Assembly: GCA_023229545.1 (NCBI GenBank)
Contig: JALNZB010000037.1
Span: 1-33,268 of the forward strand
Reading direction: 5' to 3'
Source of the DNA: Sulfuritalea sp.
GTDB lineage: Bacteria; Pseudomonadota; Gammaproteobacteria; Burkholderiales; Rhodocyclaceae
DNA: 33,268 bases
Positions 15,312 through 22,741 of this stretch are shown piece by piece. The position numbers and the translations under genes are program-made. The notes below the pieces were generated by a model. It did not search any database and had not been told where the DNA came from. It saw only the letters and a list, made by a program, of their open reading frames with translations. The stretch's first letter is position 1, and each line of letters opens with the position of its first letter.

Positions 15312-16142
15312 TCAGCGCGCCTCTGTCTTCCAGAGGATGCGATACACCTCACCCTGATTCCTATATCCGGCATCGTCCGCCGCCACGAATCCCCATGGCT
15401 TTTCCTGTTTGATGACGGCGGCGCTTGCCTCGAGGACTTTGAGCCCTTCCGCATCAGCTGTCATGTCGATCAGGGCCTGCCGCACGGCGTTCACCACCCG
15501 CACGGGAACGCGCGGATGCACCGCGACGGGAATATCGAGATAAGGCTCGGAGGTCCACAGTACGCGATACTTGCAATTTTCTCGTGCGGCATATTCCTGC
15601 ATCACCCTGGAATTGACGCCGGCAGCAGGGATCGTGCCGGCACGAAGCTGCGCCATGACGCCCTCCTGATTACCGCCGAATACCGGCGTAACCGTTACCC
15701 CCGCCTGGATCAGGGCGACCATCGGCACCGCATAGCCGACAAATGCATTCTTGCTGGGCGCGCCGATTTCCCTGCCGTCAAGTTCGCGCAGCGCGTGTAT
15801 CGAAGAGGCTTCCGAAACCACGATCTGGCTGTAAAGGGGTTTCCCCGCCATCCGCGCAATAACCCGATAAGCGGCGGCGGCATGGCTCGGAGCGAAAATG
15901 TGATTGTTGTAGACAAAATCGAACTCCCCGCGCGCTTCGGCATCGGAATATTCCAGCGAGCTTTTTCTTGTCGAGAATTCCAGCGTCACGCCGCTCTTCC
16001 TGCCGACGTAATCAAGAATCGGGTTCCAGTACTGCGCCGTCAAAAGCGCGCTCCTCACCGGAACCACGCCGAAGGAATAGGTCTGTGCCCAGGCCGAGAC
16101 CGTCAGCGCAAGCAATAGCAGCGTTGCGGCAAATCGCTTCAT
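15312..16142 (-). CDS. PhnD-like periplasmic substrate-binding protein, sensor-associated
   Basis: The 276-residue precursor has a signal peptide (MKRFAATLLLLALTVSAWAQ) followed by a phosphate/phosphite/phosphonate-type binding fold: YSFGVVPVRSALLTAQYWNP, FDFVYNNHIFAP, the hinge-region LDGREIGAPSKNAFVGY and GGNQEGVMAQLRAG. Two ATGs (16145, 16142) follow GGAGG; 16142 has the better spacing. No ABC permease or ATPase is adjacent; instead the next gene, 2 nt away, is the membrane diguanylate cyclase. A ligand-sensing rather than transport role is therefore likely. Ligand unknown; the family also includes proteins for thiamine precursors and other small anions. Confidence 0.88.
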   Translation of the reverse strand: MKRFAATLLLLALTVSAWAQTYSFGVVPVRSALLTAQYWNPILDYVGRKSGVTLEFSTRKSSLEYSDAEARGEFDFVYNNHIFAPSHAAAAYRVIARMAGKPLYSQIVVSEASSIHALRELDGREIGAPSKNAFVGYAVPMVALIQAGVTVTPVFGGNQEGVMAQLRAGTIPAAGVNSRVMQEYAARENCKYRVLWTSEPYLDIPVAVHPRVPVRVVNAVRQALIDMTADAEGLKVLEASAAVIKQEKPWGFVAADDAGYRNQGEVYRILWKTEAR

Positions 16143-16159
16143 CATGCCTCCCTGACTGC

Positions 16160-16177
16160 GGAACTCCTCGAAGTTCC
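16160..16177. promoter_or_regulatory. Small inverted repeat upstream of the PhnD-like gene
   Basis: GGAACT and AGTTCC are separated by 6 nt, 18-35 nt before the start codon at 16142. It might be an operator or a 5' leader hairpin. Short enough to be chance. Confidence 0.25.
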
Positions 16178-16266
16178 TTGATTTACCGGTCAGTTTACAG
16201 GATGCGCGCGCCCGCAAGCATTTCAAGGGTGCAAGGCACCGACATTCGGGCAAATGCCCTGCCCGC

Positions 16267-16830
16267 TCAGGACATCAGATCCTTGAGCAGGCTGTCAACT
16301 TCGACTTGCGAGAGTCGACCGTCCTCGGTGGGGCCGCCGCCTTCGGTGACGATGATGGCGCCGACCAGCGCTTTCAGGGCATGGCGAATCGATTGCCCGG
16401 CCAGATCCTGAAATTCCTGGGCGACGATGATGTTGGTGAGGTGGCCGCCAAGATCCTTGAGCGAAGCTTCAATGTCCTTGCGGCTCCAGTCGCGGCTCAG
16501 GCTCTCGGTCAGCCTGCCCACGATCAGTTTGGCGCTCTCGGCTTCGATCAACGACTTGGTCGCGGCTTCCGCCGTCATGCGTTCGACATTGCCGAGTATG
16601 GCGGAGACATCCTTGGGATTGCCGCTGCGCTTCTTGCCGAGGCCCTTGGCCGCCTTGTTGAGTTCCTTGGCCAATGACTTGAGTTCCGACAGGACATCGC
16701 CGGTGCCGCCGCCAGGACGCCGCACAGCGGGCTTGCCGGCTGCCGGCTTACGGGCCGCCATCTTGCGTGGCGCGGACTTCTTGGCACTGCCGCTGATCTT
16801 GCCGGAGGTTTTCTTCGTAACCATGTTCAT
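16267..16830 (-). CDS. cheZ: CheZ-type CheY-P phosphatase with a basic Lys/Ala/Pro-rich N-terminal tail
   Basis: The 187-residue product has the CheZ signature VAQEFQDLAGQSIRHAL at about residues 135-152; the Asp and Gln of FQDLxGQ correspond to the catalytic pair of E. coli CheZ. The C-terminus SQVEVDSLLKDLMS matches the CheY-binding tail. Residues 1-42 are unlike CheZ: KKTSGKISGSAKK, PRKMAARKPAAGKPAVRRP, a strongly basic histone-H1-like stretch. The long helical hairpin part is shorter than in E. coli (214 residues). It overlaps cheY by 4 nt (ATGA) and is translated with it. It should dephosphorylate CheY-P and so set flagellar switching or another CheY output. No other chemotaxis or flagellar genes are in the window. 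Confidence 0.85.
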   Translation of the reverse strand: MNMVTKKTSGKISGSAKKSAPRKMAARKPAAGKPAVRRPGGGTGDVLSELKSLAKELNKAAKGLGKKRSGNPKDVSAILGNVERMTAEAATKSLIEAESAKLIVGRLTESLSRDWSRKDIEASLKDLGGHLTNIIVAQEFQDLAGQSIRHALKALVGAIIVTEGGGPTEDGRLSQVEVDSLLKDLMS

Positions 16831-17219
16831 ATCCCCATCTTTTCGAATATTTTCTCAAGTTTCTCTTGCAGCGTGGCGGCGGTGAAGGGCTTGACGACAT
16901 AGCCCGAGGCTCCGGCCTGCGCAGCAGCAATGATATTCTCCTTCTTCGCTTCGGCGGTGACCATGAGAAAGGGCAGAGTCTTCAGCTTGGGGTCGGCGCG
17001 CACATTCTGCAGCAGCGTAAGCCCGTCCATATTCGGCATGTTCCAGTCGGAAACGACGAACTCGAAACCACCCTCGCGCAACTTGGTCAGCGCCACGGCG
17101 CCATCCTCGGCTTCGTCGACGTTGGTGAAACCGAGTTCTTTCAGCAGATTGCGCACGATGCGGCGCATGGTCGAAAAGTCGTCGACCACCAGAAACTTGA
17201 GTGAGGTGCGATCGGGCAT
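16827..17219 (-). CDS. cheY: Chemotaxis response regulator CheY
   Basis: The 130-residue single receiver domain matches CheY closely. It has acidic pair Asp13-Asp14, phospho-acceptor Asp58 (VSDWNMPNMDG), Thr88 (MVTAEA), Tyr107 and Lys110 (GYVVKPF). There is no output domain. FSTMRRIVRNLLKELG and AAQAGASGYVVKPF are typical of enterobacterial-like CheY that binds FliM. It overlaps cheZ by 4 nt. The region upstream (17220-17303, 84 nt) should hold its promoter, though the preceding unknown gene is in the same direction and could be co-transcribed. Confidence 0.95.
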   Translation of the reverse strand: MPDRTSLKFLVVDDFSTMRRIVRNLLKELGFTNVDEAEDGAVALTKLREGGFEFVVSDWNMPNMDGLTLLQNVRADPKLKTLPFLMVTAEAKKENIIAAAQAGASGYVVKPFTAATLQEKLEKIFEKMGI

Positions 17220-17303
17220 GATCTTGTCCGTGCGGAGAGCGAATGGAACGCACTATGCCTTAAGCAGGAGGGGGCCAAAACCGCGAATACGGGCAGGAAC
17301 TGC

Positions 17304-17777
17304 CTAGCTATCTCCCAGCAAGGCCTGCCACCATCGCTTGCGGTTTTCCGCCGCAGGGCGGGCGGAAATGCTCTCATCCGGCGGCACGCGGCTCATGATC
17401 CAGCCCGGCGGCGGCGGGTTCTTCGACGAGCCGCAGGAAGACCCAAGATGGCTCGGATCGTAAATCTTGATCAGGCGCGGGTTTTCCAGGTTGTCGGCGT
17501 AAACGATGCCGCAGTAGGACTCGTGATGATCGGCGCGCAGCAGGACATCGATGCGCTCCATGAAGGCGCTGACGGTGGCGGCATCAGCCACCTTGGGCGC
17601 ATGGGCCGCATCTCCAATAGTCGGCGTTGGCGAGACGCCGACGCCGTGCAAATACCAGCCTGCGGCGGGATCGATCCGCTGCCAAAGGGCCGTCAGTTGA
17701 TCCCATTGCATCACCGACCAGAGGCGACCGGTGTAAAGACGCTGGAATTCGCTGATTGGGAGGGCGGGCGCGTTCAT
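17304..17777 (-). CDS. Conserved-looking protein of unknown function, translationally coupled to ilvD
   Basis: I do not recognise a named family. The 157-residue product starts at ATG 17777, overlapping the ilvD stop by 4 nt (ATGA); the longer upstream frame lies inside ilvD. Visible features are SEFQRLYTGRLWSVMQWDQL at the N-terminus, GWYLHGVG, a region ESYCGIVYADNLENPRLIKIYDP that reads as beta-strands, and a GSSCGSS-PPPPGW segment followed by MSRVPPDE. There is no signal peptide and no membrane segment. A degenerate copy of the dispersed repeat falls inside the gene (VSPTPTIGD). Cytosolic; coupling to ilvD may only reflect operon structure. Real gene status is supported by overlap and by a proteobacterial-looking composition. 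Confidence 0.75.
   Translation of the reverse strand: MNAPALPISEFQRLYTGRLWSVMQWDQLTALWQRIDPAAGWYLHGVGVSPTPTIGDAAHAPKVADAATVSAFMERIDVLLRADHHESYCGIVYADNLENPRLIKIYDPSHLGSSCGSSKNPPPPGWIMSRVPPDESISARPAAENRKRWWQALLGDS
17614..17640. repeat. Dispersed short repeat, degenerate copy inside the unknown gene
   Basis: On the minus strand CGGCGTCTCGCCAAC-GCCGACTATTGG, with one change in the core. It shares the ending CGACTATTGG with the copy at 2781-2806. In frame it encodes GVSPTPTIG. Confidence 0.5.
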
Positions 17778-19630
17778 CGCAGTTGACTGATGTCGCGCAC
17801 CGCGCCCGTGTCGGCCGAAGTGGTCATCGCGGCGTAAGCAAGAAGCGCGGCGGAAACTTGACGCTGGCGATTGAGCGGCTTCCACGCCCCATGTTCACCC
17901 TGGCCGCGCGCTTCCATCGCGGCGCGCCGTGCCGCCAGCGCCGACTCTTGCACCGCGAGATGGATGCGCCGGTTGGGGATGTCGATCTCGATGGTGTCGC
18001 CCTCTTCCACCAGGCCGATGGCGCCGCCAGCAGCGGCTTCCGGCGAGGCGTGGCCGATGGAAAGCCCCGAGGTGCCGCCGGAAAAGCGGCCATCGGTGAG
18101 CAACGCACACACCTTGCCCAGGCCCTTGGTTTTCAGATACGAGGTCGGATACAGCATTTCCTGCATGCCGGGACCGCCCTTCGGCCCTTCGTAGACGATG
18201 ATCACGATGTCGCCGGCAACGATCTGGTCGGCCAGAATTTTTTCCACCGCCTCTTCCTGCGACTGGCAGACGCGGGCACGTCCGGTGAATTTGAGAATCG
18301 AATCATCGACGCCGGCGGTCTTGACGATGCAACCCTTCTCCGCAATGTTGCCGAACAGCACGGCAAGGCCGCCGTCCTTCGAATAGGCATTGGCGCGATC
18401 CCTGATGCAGCCGTGGGTGCGGTCGAGGTCCAGTTCGGGATAGCGACGCTCCTGCGAAAAAGCTGTCTGCGAAGGTACGCCGCCGGGCGCGGCGCGATAG
18501 AAATCAAAAATCGAATTGTCATGGGCCTGCATCACATCCCATTTCACCAGCGCATCCCCCAGCGTATTTTCGTGCACCGTCGGGATGTCGCGGTGGATGA
18601 GCCCGGCGCGATCCAGCTCGCCGAGGATGGCCATGATGCCGCCGGCGCGATGCACATCCTCCATGTGGTATTTCTGGGTCGAAGGCGCCACCTTGGCCAG
18701 GCAGGGCACGCGCCGCGAAAGGCGGTCGATGTCCTTCATGGTGAAGTTGACCTCGGCCTCGCCAGCCATCGCCAGCAGATGCAGCACCGTGTTGGTCGAG
18801 CCGCCCATGGCGATGTCGAGTGTGATGGCGTTCTCGAAGGCGGCGAAGGTCGCAATGGAGCGCGGCAACGCACTGGCGTCGTCGTGCTCGTACCAGCGCT
18901 TGCACAATTCCACCGCGATTCGACCGGCGCGCAGGAAGAGCTGCTTGCGGTCGGCGTGGGTCGCCAGCAACGAACCGTTGCCGGGCAAGGACAAGCCCAG
19001 CGCCTCGGTCAGGCAGTTCATCGAATTGGCCGTGAACATCCCGGAACACGAGCCGCAGGTCGGACAGGCCGAGCGCTCCATGTCCGCCACCTCGGCGTCG
19101 CTGTTCTTGCTGTCGGCGGACTCGATCATGGCGTCGATCAGATCGATATGGCGCAGGGTGCCGTGCCACTGCACCTTGCCGGCCTCCATCGGCCCGCCCG
19201 AGACGAACACAGCGGGAATGTTGAGCCGCAGCGCCGCCATCAGCATGCCCGGCGTGATCTTGTCGCAGTTGGAAATGCACACCATGGCATCGGCGCAGTG
19301 GGCGTTGACCATGTACTCGACCGAATCGGCGATCAACTCGCGCGAAGGCAGCGAATACAGCATGCCGCCGTGACCCATGGCGATGCCGTCGTCGATGGCG
19401 ATGGTGTTGAATTCCTTGGCCACGCCGCCCGCCGCCTCGATCTCGCGCGCCACCAGTTGCCCCATGTCCTTCAGATGCACATGGCCCGGCACGAACTGGG
19501 TAAAGGAATTGACCACGGCGATGATCGGCTTGCCGAAGTCGCCATCCTTCATGCCGGTAGCGCGCCAAAGCGAGCGTGCGCCGGCCATGTTGCGACCGTG
19601 AGTGGAAGTGCGGGAACGATAGGCGGGCAT
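17774..19630 (-). CDS. ilvD: Dihydroxy-acid dehydratase
   Basis: The 618-residue enzyme matches E. coli IlvD (616). It starts MPAYRSRTSTHGRNMAGARSL at ATG 19630 with GGAG 6 nt upstream. Iron-sulfur ligands are visible in SNCDKITPGM and CPTCGSCSGMFTANSMNCL, and the C-terminal active-site region is DGRFSGGTSGLSIGHASPEA. It dehydrates 2,3-dihydroxy-isovalerate and 2,3-dihydroxy-3-methylvalerate in valine and isoleucine synthesis. Near the C-terminus the segment LAVQESALAARRAAM is encoded by a 28-nt sequence also found in the yyaL-like gene; related enzymes usually read SDAELAARRAAM there. TACAAT at 19674-19669 could be its -10 box. Confidence 0.96.
   Translation of the reverse strand: MPAYRSRTSTHGRNMAGARSLWRATGMKDGDFGKPIIAVVNSFTQFVPGHVHLKDMGQLVAREIEAAGGVAKEFNTIAIDDGIAMGHGGMLYSLPSRELIADSVEYMVNAHCADAMVCISNCDKITPGMLMAALRLNIPAVFVSGGPMEAGKVQWHGTLRHIDLIDAMIESADSKNSDAEVADMERSACPTCGSCSGMFTANSMNCLTEALGLSLPGNGSLLATHADRKQLFLRAGRIAVELCKRWYEHDDASALPRSIATFAAFENAITLDIAMGGSTNTVLHLLAMAGEAEVNFTMKDIDRLSRRVPCLAKVAPSTQKYHMEDVHRAGGIMAILGELDRAGLIHRDIPTVHENTLGDALVKWDVMQAHDNSIFDFYRAAPGGVPSQTAFSQERRYPELDLDRTHGCIRDRANAYSKDGGLAVLFGNIAEKGCIVKTAGVDDSILKFTGRARVCQSQEEAVEKILADQIVAGDIVIIVYEGPKGGPGMQEMLYPTSYLKTKGLGKVCALLTDGRFSGGTSGLSIGHASPEAAAGGAIGLVEEGDTIEIDIPNRRIHLAVQESALAARRAAMEARGQGEHGAWKPLNRQRQVSAALLAYAAMTTSADTGAVRDISQLR
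17924..17951. repeat. Dispersed short repeat inside ilvD
   Basis: 28 nt identical to 12168-12195. The first 23 nt (17924-17946) also match the intergenic copy at 32126-32148 (opposite strand) exactly. In frame it gives QESALAARR. Confidence 0.75.
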
Positions 19631-19940
19631 GGGAATCTCCAACTCGATTGGGTGACAGCGAATGCGTGATTGTATCGCCTTGCTCCGCACCCGCTTCGCT
19701 GGGGCGCCATCCGCTGCGGCGAGGAGAGCGTACTTTGCTCGACCGCCTTGTAGCGCAGAAGTTTCATCAGCGCCAGGTAATCACCGATAGCACTGAATTG
19801 GAGTTAGCCGGGTTGCTGACAGCGTCAGCATAATCGACCGAAGCAGACAACCAAGGTCTGGGTCAAACATGGTGCGGGGGAGTGCCCGCTTTACACTCGA
19901 CACCAAGAACTCAAGTAGCTCCTTCCTTCGCCTGTCGCAG
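19631..19940. other. Intergenic stretch between ilvD and the RhuM-family gene
   Basis: The stretch contains the ilvD leader and promoter (TACAAT at 19674-19669). I see no convincing gene, RNA gene or strong hairpin. Short open frames on both strands have no recognisable domain. It marks the border of the accessory region. Confidence 0.55.
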
Positions 19941-21035
19941 TCATTCTAGTTTCTGACGCCGCTTGCTTCCCTGCTTCACATCCGCTTGCCCGAGAGCCTT
20001 CGTCGCCTTTACCACCCGGTCGAAATCCGACTCGATTTTCTGTGTCCGGTTGAATTCTGCATATTCGGCCAGCGCCCTCTGATCGGCCTGAGTTTTGCTG
20101 ATGTTGCCCTTGTGGGTCAGCACCTCGTACTCATTGAAACTCAGGAATTTGTCCACGCTGGCTGCCATATCGGCCATGTTCATCTGCACGCGATTTTCGA
20201 TGATGTTTTCGATGTAGTCGAAGAAACCGGAAATGGTGCGTTCCAGCCGCTTGATCTCGGGCTCGGAGAGGTAATTCTTGGCGATGGTGACATCCGAGGC
20301 CAGGATGCGACCGTGCGGCGCATTTTTCCAGGTGAGCAGGCCAGCGTACGGAGCGGTGTGGTCGGCTTTGCTGTGGATGATCTCGGCGGCGGTTTGGCCC
20401 GTAATGGCGTAGTGGAACTTGTTCTGCACCATGGCGTAAAAGGTCTGCGTGACGTCGGACCGGGGGTCGTAGTCCACGCTGCATTCGGCGAAAATATCGG
20501 TGATCTGCTGATAAATGCGGCGTTCGCTGGCACGGATGGAACGGACCCGCTCCAGCAACTCCAGGAAGTAGTCCTCGCCGAACACCTGCTTGCCTTGCTT
20601 CAGACGTTCATCGTCCAGCACAAAGCCCTTGCGGATATATTCCTTCAGAATCTGCGTGGCCCAGATGCGGAACTGGGTGGCGCGCTTGGAGCTGACGCGG
20701 TAGCCGACAGCGATGATGGCGTCGAGGCTGTAGTGCTTGAGGGTGCGCCGGACGGCCCGGTCGCCTTCGTTTTGAACTACCGAGAAATCCTCGGCAGTTG
20801 CCTTTTCCGCCAGTTCGCCCTCTGCGTAGATGTTCCTGAGGTGCAGACCGATGTTGTCCGCTGTGGTCTGGAACAGCTCGGCCATGAGGCGCTGGGACAG
20901 CCAGAGGGTTTCGGCGTGGATGAGCACGCGGACATGCACCTTCTCGTCATCGCCAGCGTAGAGCAGGAATGGCGCTTCGGCGCCAGCGCTTACGGCGATG
21001 CCTTGCTTCTCGACGGGCTTATCTTTGTTGGTCAT
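19941..21035 (-). CDS. RhuM-family protein
   Basis: The 364-residue protein matches the Virulence_RhuM family. Near the N-terminus LWLSQRLMAELFQTTADNIGLHLRNIYAEGEL looks like a winged-helix DNA-binding segment. It is followed by the family hallmark VRRTLKHYSLDAIIAVGYRV, SKRATQFRIWATQILKEYIRKGFVLDDERLK, and a C-terminal half with NKFHYAITGQTAAEII, HSKADH and FFDYIENI. RhuM was named from a Salmonella pathogenicity island and has no proven biochemical role. The C-terminal half has Fic/DOC-like flavour (AEII-SKADH), but I cannot identify an intact Fic motif. The family is frequent in mobile and restriction-modification loci. Start ATG 21035. It follows the GIY-YIG gene by 305 nt in the same direction. 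Confidence 0.88.
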   Translation of the reverse strand: MTNKDKPVEKQGIAVSAGAEAPFLLYAGDDEKVHVRVLIHAETLWLSQRLMAELFQTTADNIGLHLRNIYAEGELAEKATAEDFSVVQNEGDRAVRRTLKHYSLDAIIAVGYRVSSKRATQFRIWATQILKEYIRKGFVLDDERLKQGKQVFGEDYFLELLERVRSIRASERRIYQQITDIFAECSVDYDPRSDVTQTFYAMVQNKFHYAITGQTAAEIIHSKADHTAPYAGLLTWKNAPHGRILASDVTIAKNYLSEPEIKRLERTISGFFDYIENIIENRVQMNMADMAASVDKFLSFNEYEVLTHKGNISKTQADQRALAEYAEFNRTQKIESDFDRVVKATKALGQADVKQGSKRRQKLE

Positions 21036-21340
21036 TGCGTTGGCCTTTTAGTGGATTCACTCGCAATCACGGCGCCAACCCAAGTTCACTGCGCCAGGTT
21101 GCGAGTCGAGTTGGCTCAAGCATGAGCGGTAGCCAAAATTTTGTGCACTTCGTTCTGTCCAATACTGAAAGTCGGCGCTGGCGGGACGGCGGTTGTTCGG
21201 CCAGAACGGTCATTGGGGGCTTGCTGGTTGAGGGGCGGCTGCACTTCACATTGCCACCATTCGATTCGCTCTGAAGGAATTTATGGGCCAATGAATCCGA
21301 GCGGTCGAATATCGAAACTCGCTACTCACTCTTACGATCC
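21036..21340. other. Intergenic stretch between the DUF4041/GIY-YIG gene and rhuM
   Basis: No convincing gene. It holds one strong copy of the dispersed repeat (21168-21192). A 74-codon minus-strand frame through it owes its length to that GC-rich repeat. Confidence 0.55.
21168..21192. repeat. Dispersed short repeat between rhuM and the GIY-YIG gene
   Basis: On the minus strand CCGCCGTCCCGCCAGC then GCCGACTTT. These 25 nt are identical to the copy at 25113-25137. Confidence 0.8.
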
Positions 21341-22741
21341 TTAGGGGGCGACCTGGGGTGTCTGCTCTATTGCGTGTGAAGGTTGGGGCGGCTGAATGTG
21401 ATCCGGCCAGTACCGGACGCTCTGAAGGTACTCGGTCGACTCAACATGCTCTGCAAACTCCAGCAGGTTTCCCAACTTTTCCAAAAGTACCGCGCGCACG
21501 TCAGCAGGAGAGGCAAAGAAGAACTCTTTTCGATTGTTCGCCCAGTTCACGCGACGTGCCGCGAAGTGCCCGTGCAGCTCGTTCTCAAGACTCACAGCGT
21601 CTTCCGAAAAGAAAATTGCGTGTACGTCGAAACGGAATGGGACCGACGCATCTCCAAGTTCGTAGATGCGATCGAGCGGCTCCAGGCGGCGGGTCAGTCC
21701 AATCTTTACGACGCGATCACCGAATGCGCCGCGATTCGAGATCACATAGACGTAGCCTGCCCGAATGTTAGCTGCACGGTAGTCATTCAAGGCAATTGAA
21801 CTATCGATATCCGCAAGCTTGCGCTCTAGATCAGGGTCGCTTGAGCCGCCCGCTCGGACCTTCTCGATCACCGTCAGGATGTGGCTACGCTCTTTCTCAA
21901 GACGTTCTCGCGCGGCAGCCAGTTCTAGCTCGACCTTGCGCTCCTCGCGCAGTCGCTCCCGCTCGGCGCGCGCAGCTTCTTTCTCTTCCTCCTTCTTCAT
22001 CAAATAATCGGCGGTGAGCTCGACTTCTTCGATACGAAGAGCATGAAACTCATCTCCGATACGCATCTCCATCATCTTTCCAAGCTTGGCGATCGCTATT
22101 CGCGCCGCGTCGAGCCGCTTGATGGCAGTCAGCGTGTTTCCTGCGCGAAGGGACCGCCCCACATTCTCCGCTTCAGCGTTGTAGGCGCGGAGCATCAACT
22201 TAGCCAAGTCGTTGGTCATCGCGCGACCCTTTGCCAACGAGCCATCGAAGGTAAACATGTTCGACTTTTCGATCGCTGCGCCTGCTTTGACTACATCGGC
22301 GATCCGCGACGATATGTCATCGAGTCGTTCCCGATAGGCAAGCGCGTTTTCAAGCGGGTGGTGATACCGATAGATACCGACATCTTGAAGAACGCGTTCG
22401 TCGTCAAGGACGACGACGTTGTCTGGGTCAGTACCCAGGGACTCCAAACGTGCGCGCAGGGCCGAGTTCTCCGCCTCCAAGAGCGTGATCCGCTGGTCCA
22501 TACTGATCGGTGAATACGGATCAGATTCACCTTGAGACTTCTGCATCGCGGTGGTGGAATCTAAGTCGCTGCCGACTACGCTATTTTCTATAGGAGTACC
22601 GTCCGGAATCCAGAGCTGCCAACCGGGGGGCGGGGCAGGCCAAGCAGTATCTGGTTTCCAGCCATTCGGCGGGTTCCACCCTTTTGGGGGCTTAGGCCAC
22701 CCTGGCGGCGGGTTGAAGACTAACCGACTGGGTTGCGTCAC
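21341..22741 (-). CDS. Trp/Pro-rich peptide - DUF4041 - T5orf172 (GIY-YIG-like) fusion, putative defence nuclease
   Basis: The 466-residue protein has four parts. Residues 8-44 are a Pro/Trp-rich stretch with four GW pairs (PPPGWPKPPKGW, PPNGWKPD, PPPGWQLW). Residues 82-102 are a short coiled coil. Residues about 105-235 match DUF4041 (GIYRYHHPLENALAYRERLD, KGRAMTNDLAKLMLRAYNAE), followed by a charged coiled coil at 235-290. Residues 328-425 form a T5orf172/MUG113 domain of the GIY-YIG superfamily: GYVYVI (329-334), VKIGLTRR (345-352), ENELHGHF (386-393), NRKEFF (403-408). So the Tyr, Arg and Glu positions used by GIY-YIG nucleases appear present. The ATG at 22741 overlaps the upstream gene by 4 nt. 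DUF4041-T5orf172 proteins are common in mobile regions; the GW-rich N-terminus is typical of actinobacterial proteins and unusual here. Nuclease activity is inference. Confidence 0.85.
   Translation of the reverse strand: MTQPSRLVFNPPPGWPKPPKGWNPPNGWKPDTAWPAPPPGWQLWIPDGTPIENSVVGSDLDSTTAMQKSQGESDPYSPISMDQRITLLEAENSALRARLESLGTDPDNVVVLDDERVLQDVGIYRYHHPLENALAYRERLDDISSRIADVVKAGAAIEKSNMFTFDGSLAKGRAMTNDLAKLMLRAYNAEAENVGRSLRAGNTLTAIKRLDAARIAIAKLGKMMEMRIGDEFHALRIEEVELTADYLMKKEEEKEAARAERERLREERKVELELAAARERLEKERSHILTVIEKVRAGGSSDPDLERKLADIDSSIALNDYRAANIRAGYVYVISNRGAFGDRVVKIGLTRRLEPLDRIYELGDASVPFRFDVHAIFFSEDAVSLENELHGHFAARRVNWANNRKEFFFASPADVRAVLLEKLGNLLEFAEHVESTEYLQSVRYWPDHIQPPQPSHAIEQTPQVAP

Noticed and set aside
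15312..16142. PhnD-like protein as part of a phosphonate importer
   Set aside because: No permease or ATPase gene adjoins; the neighbour is a diguanylate cyclase, so sensing is more likely.
17756..19669. 637-codon plus-strand open frame opposite ilvD
   Set aside because: Antisense shadow of ilvD, no domain of its own.
21067..21291. 74-codon minus-strand frame between the GIY-YIG-like gene and rhuM
   Set aside because: Its length depends on the stop-free GC-rich repeat copy and no domain or ribosome-binding site is evident.
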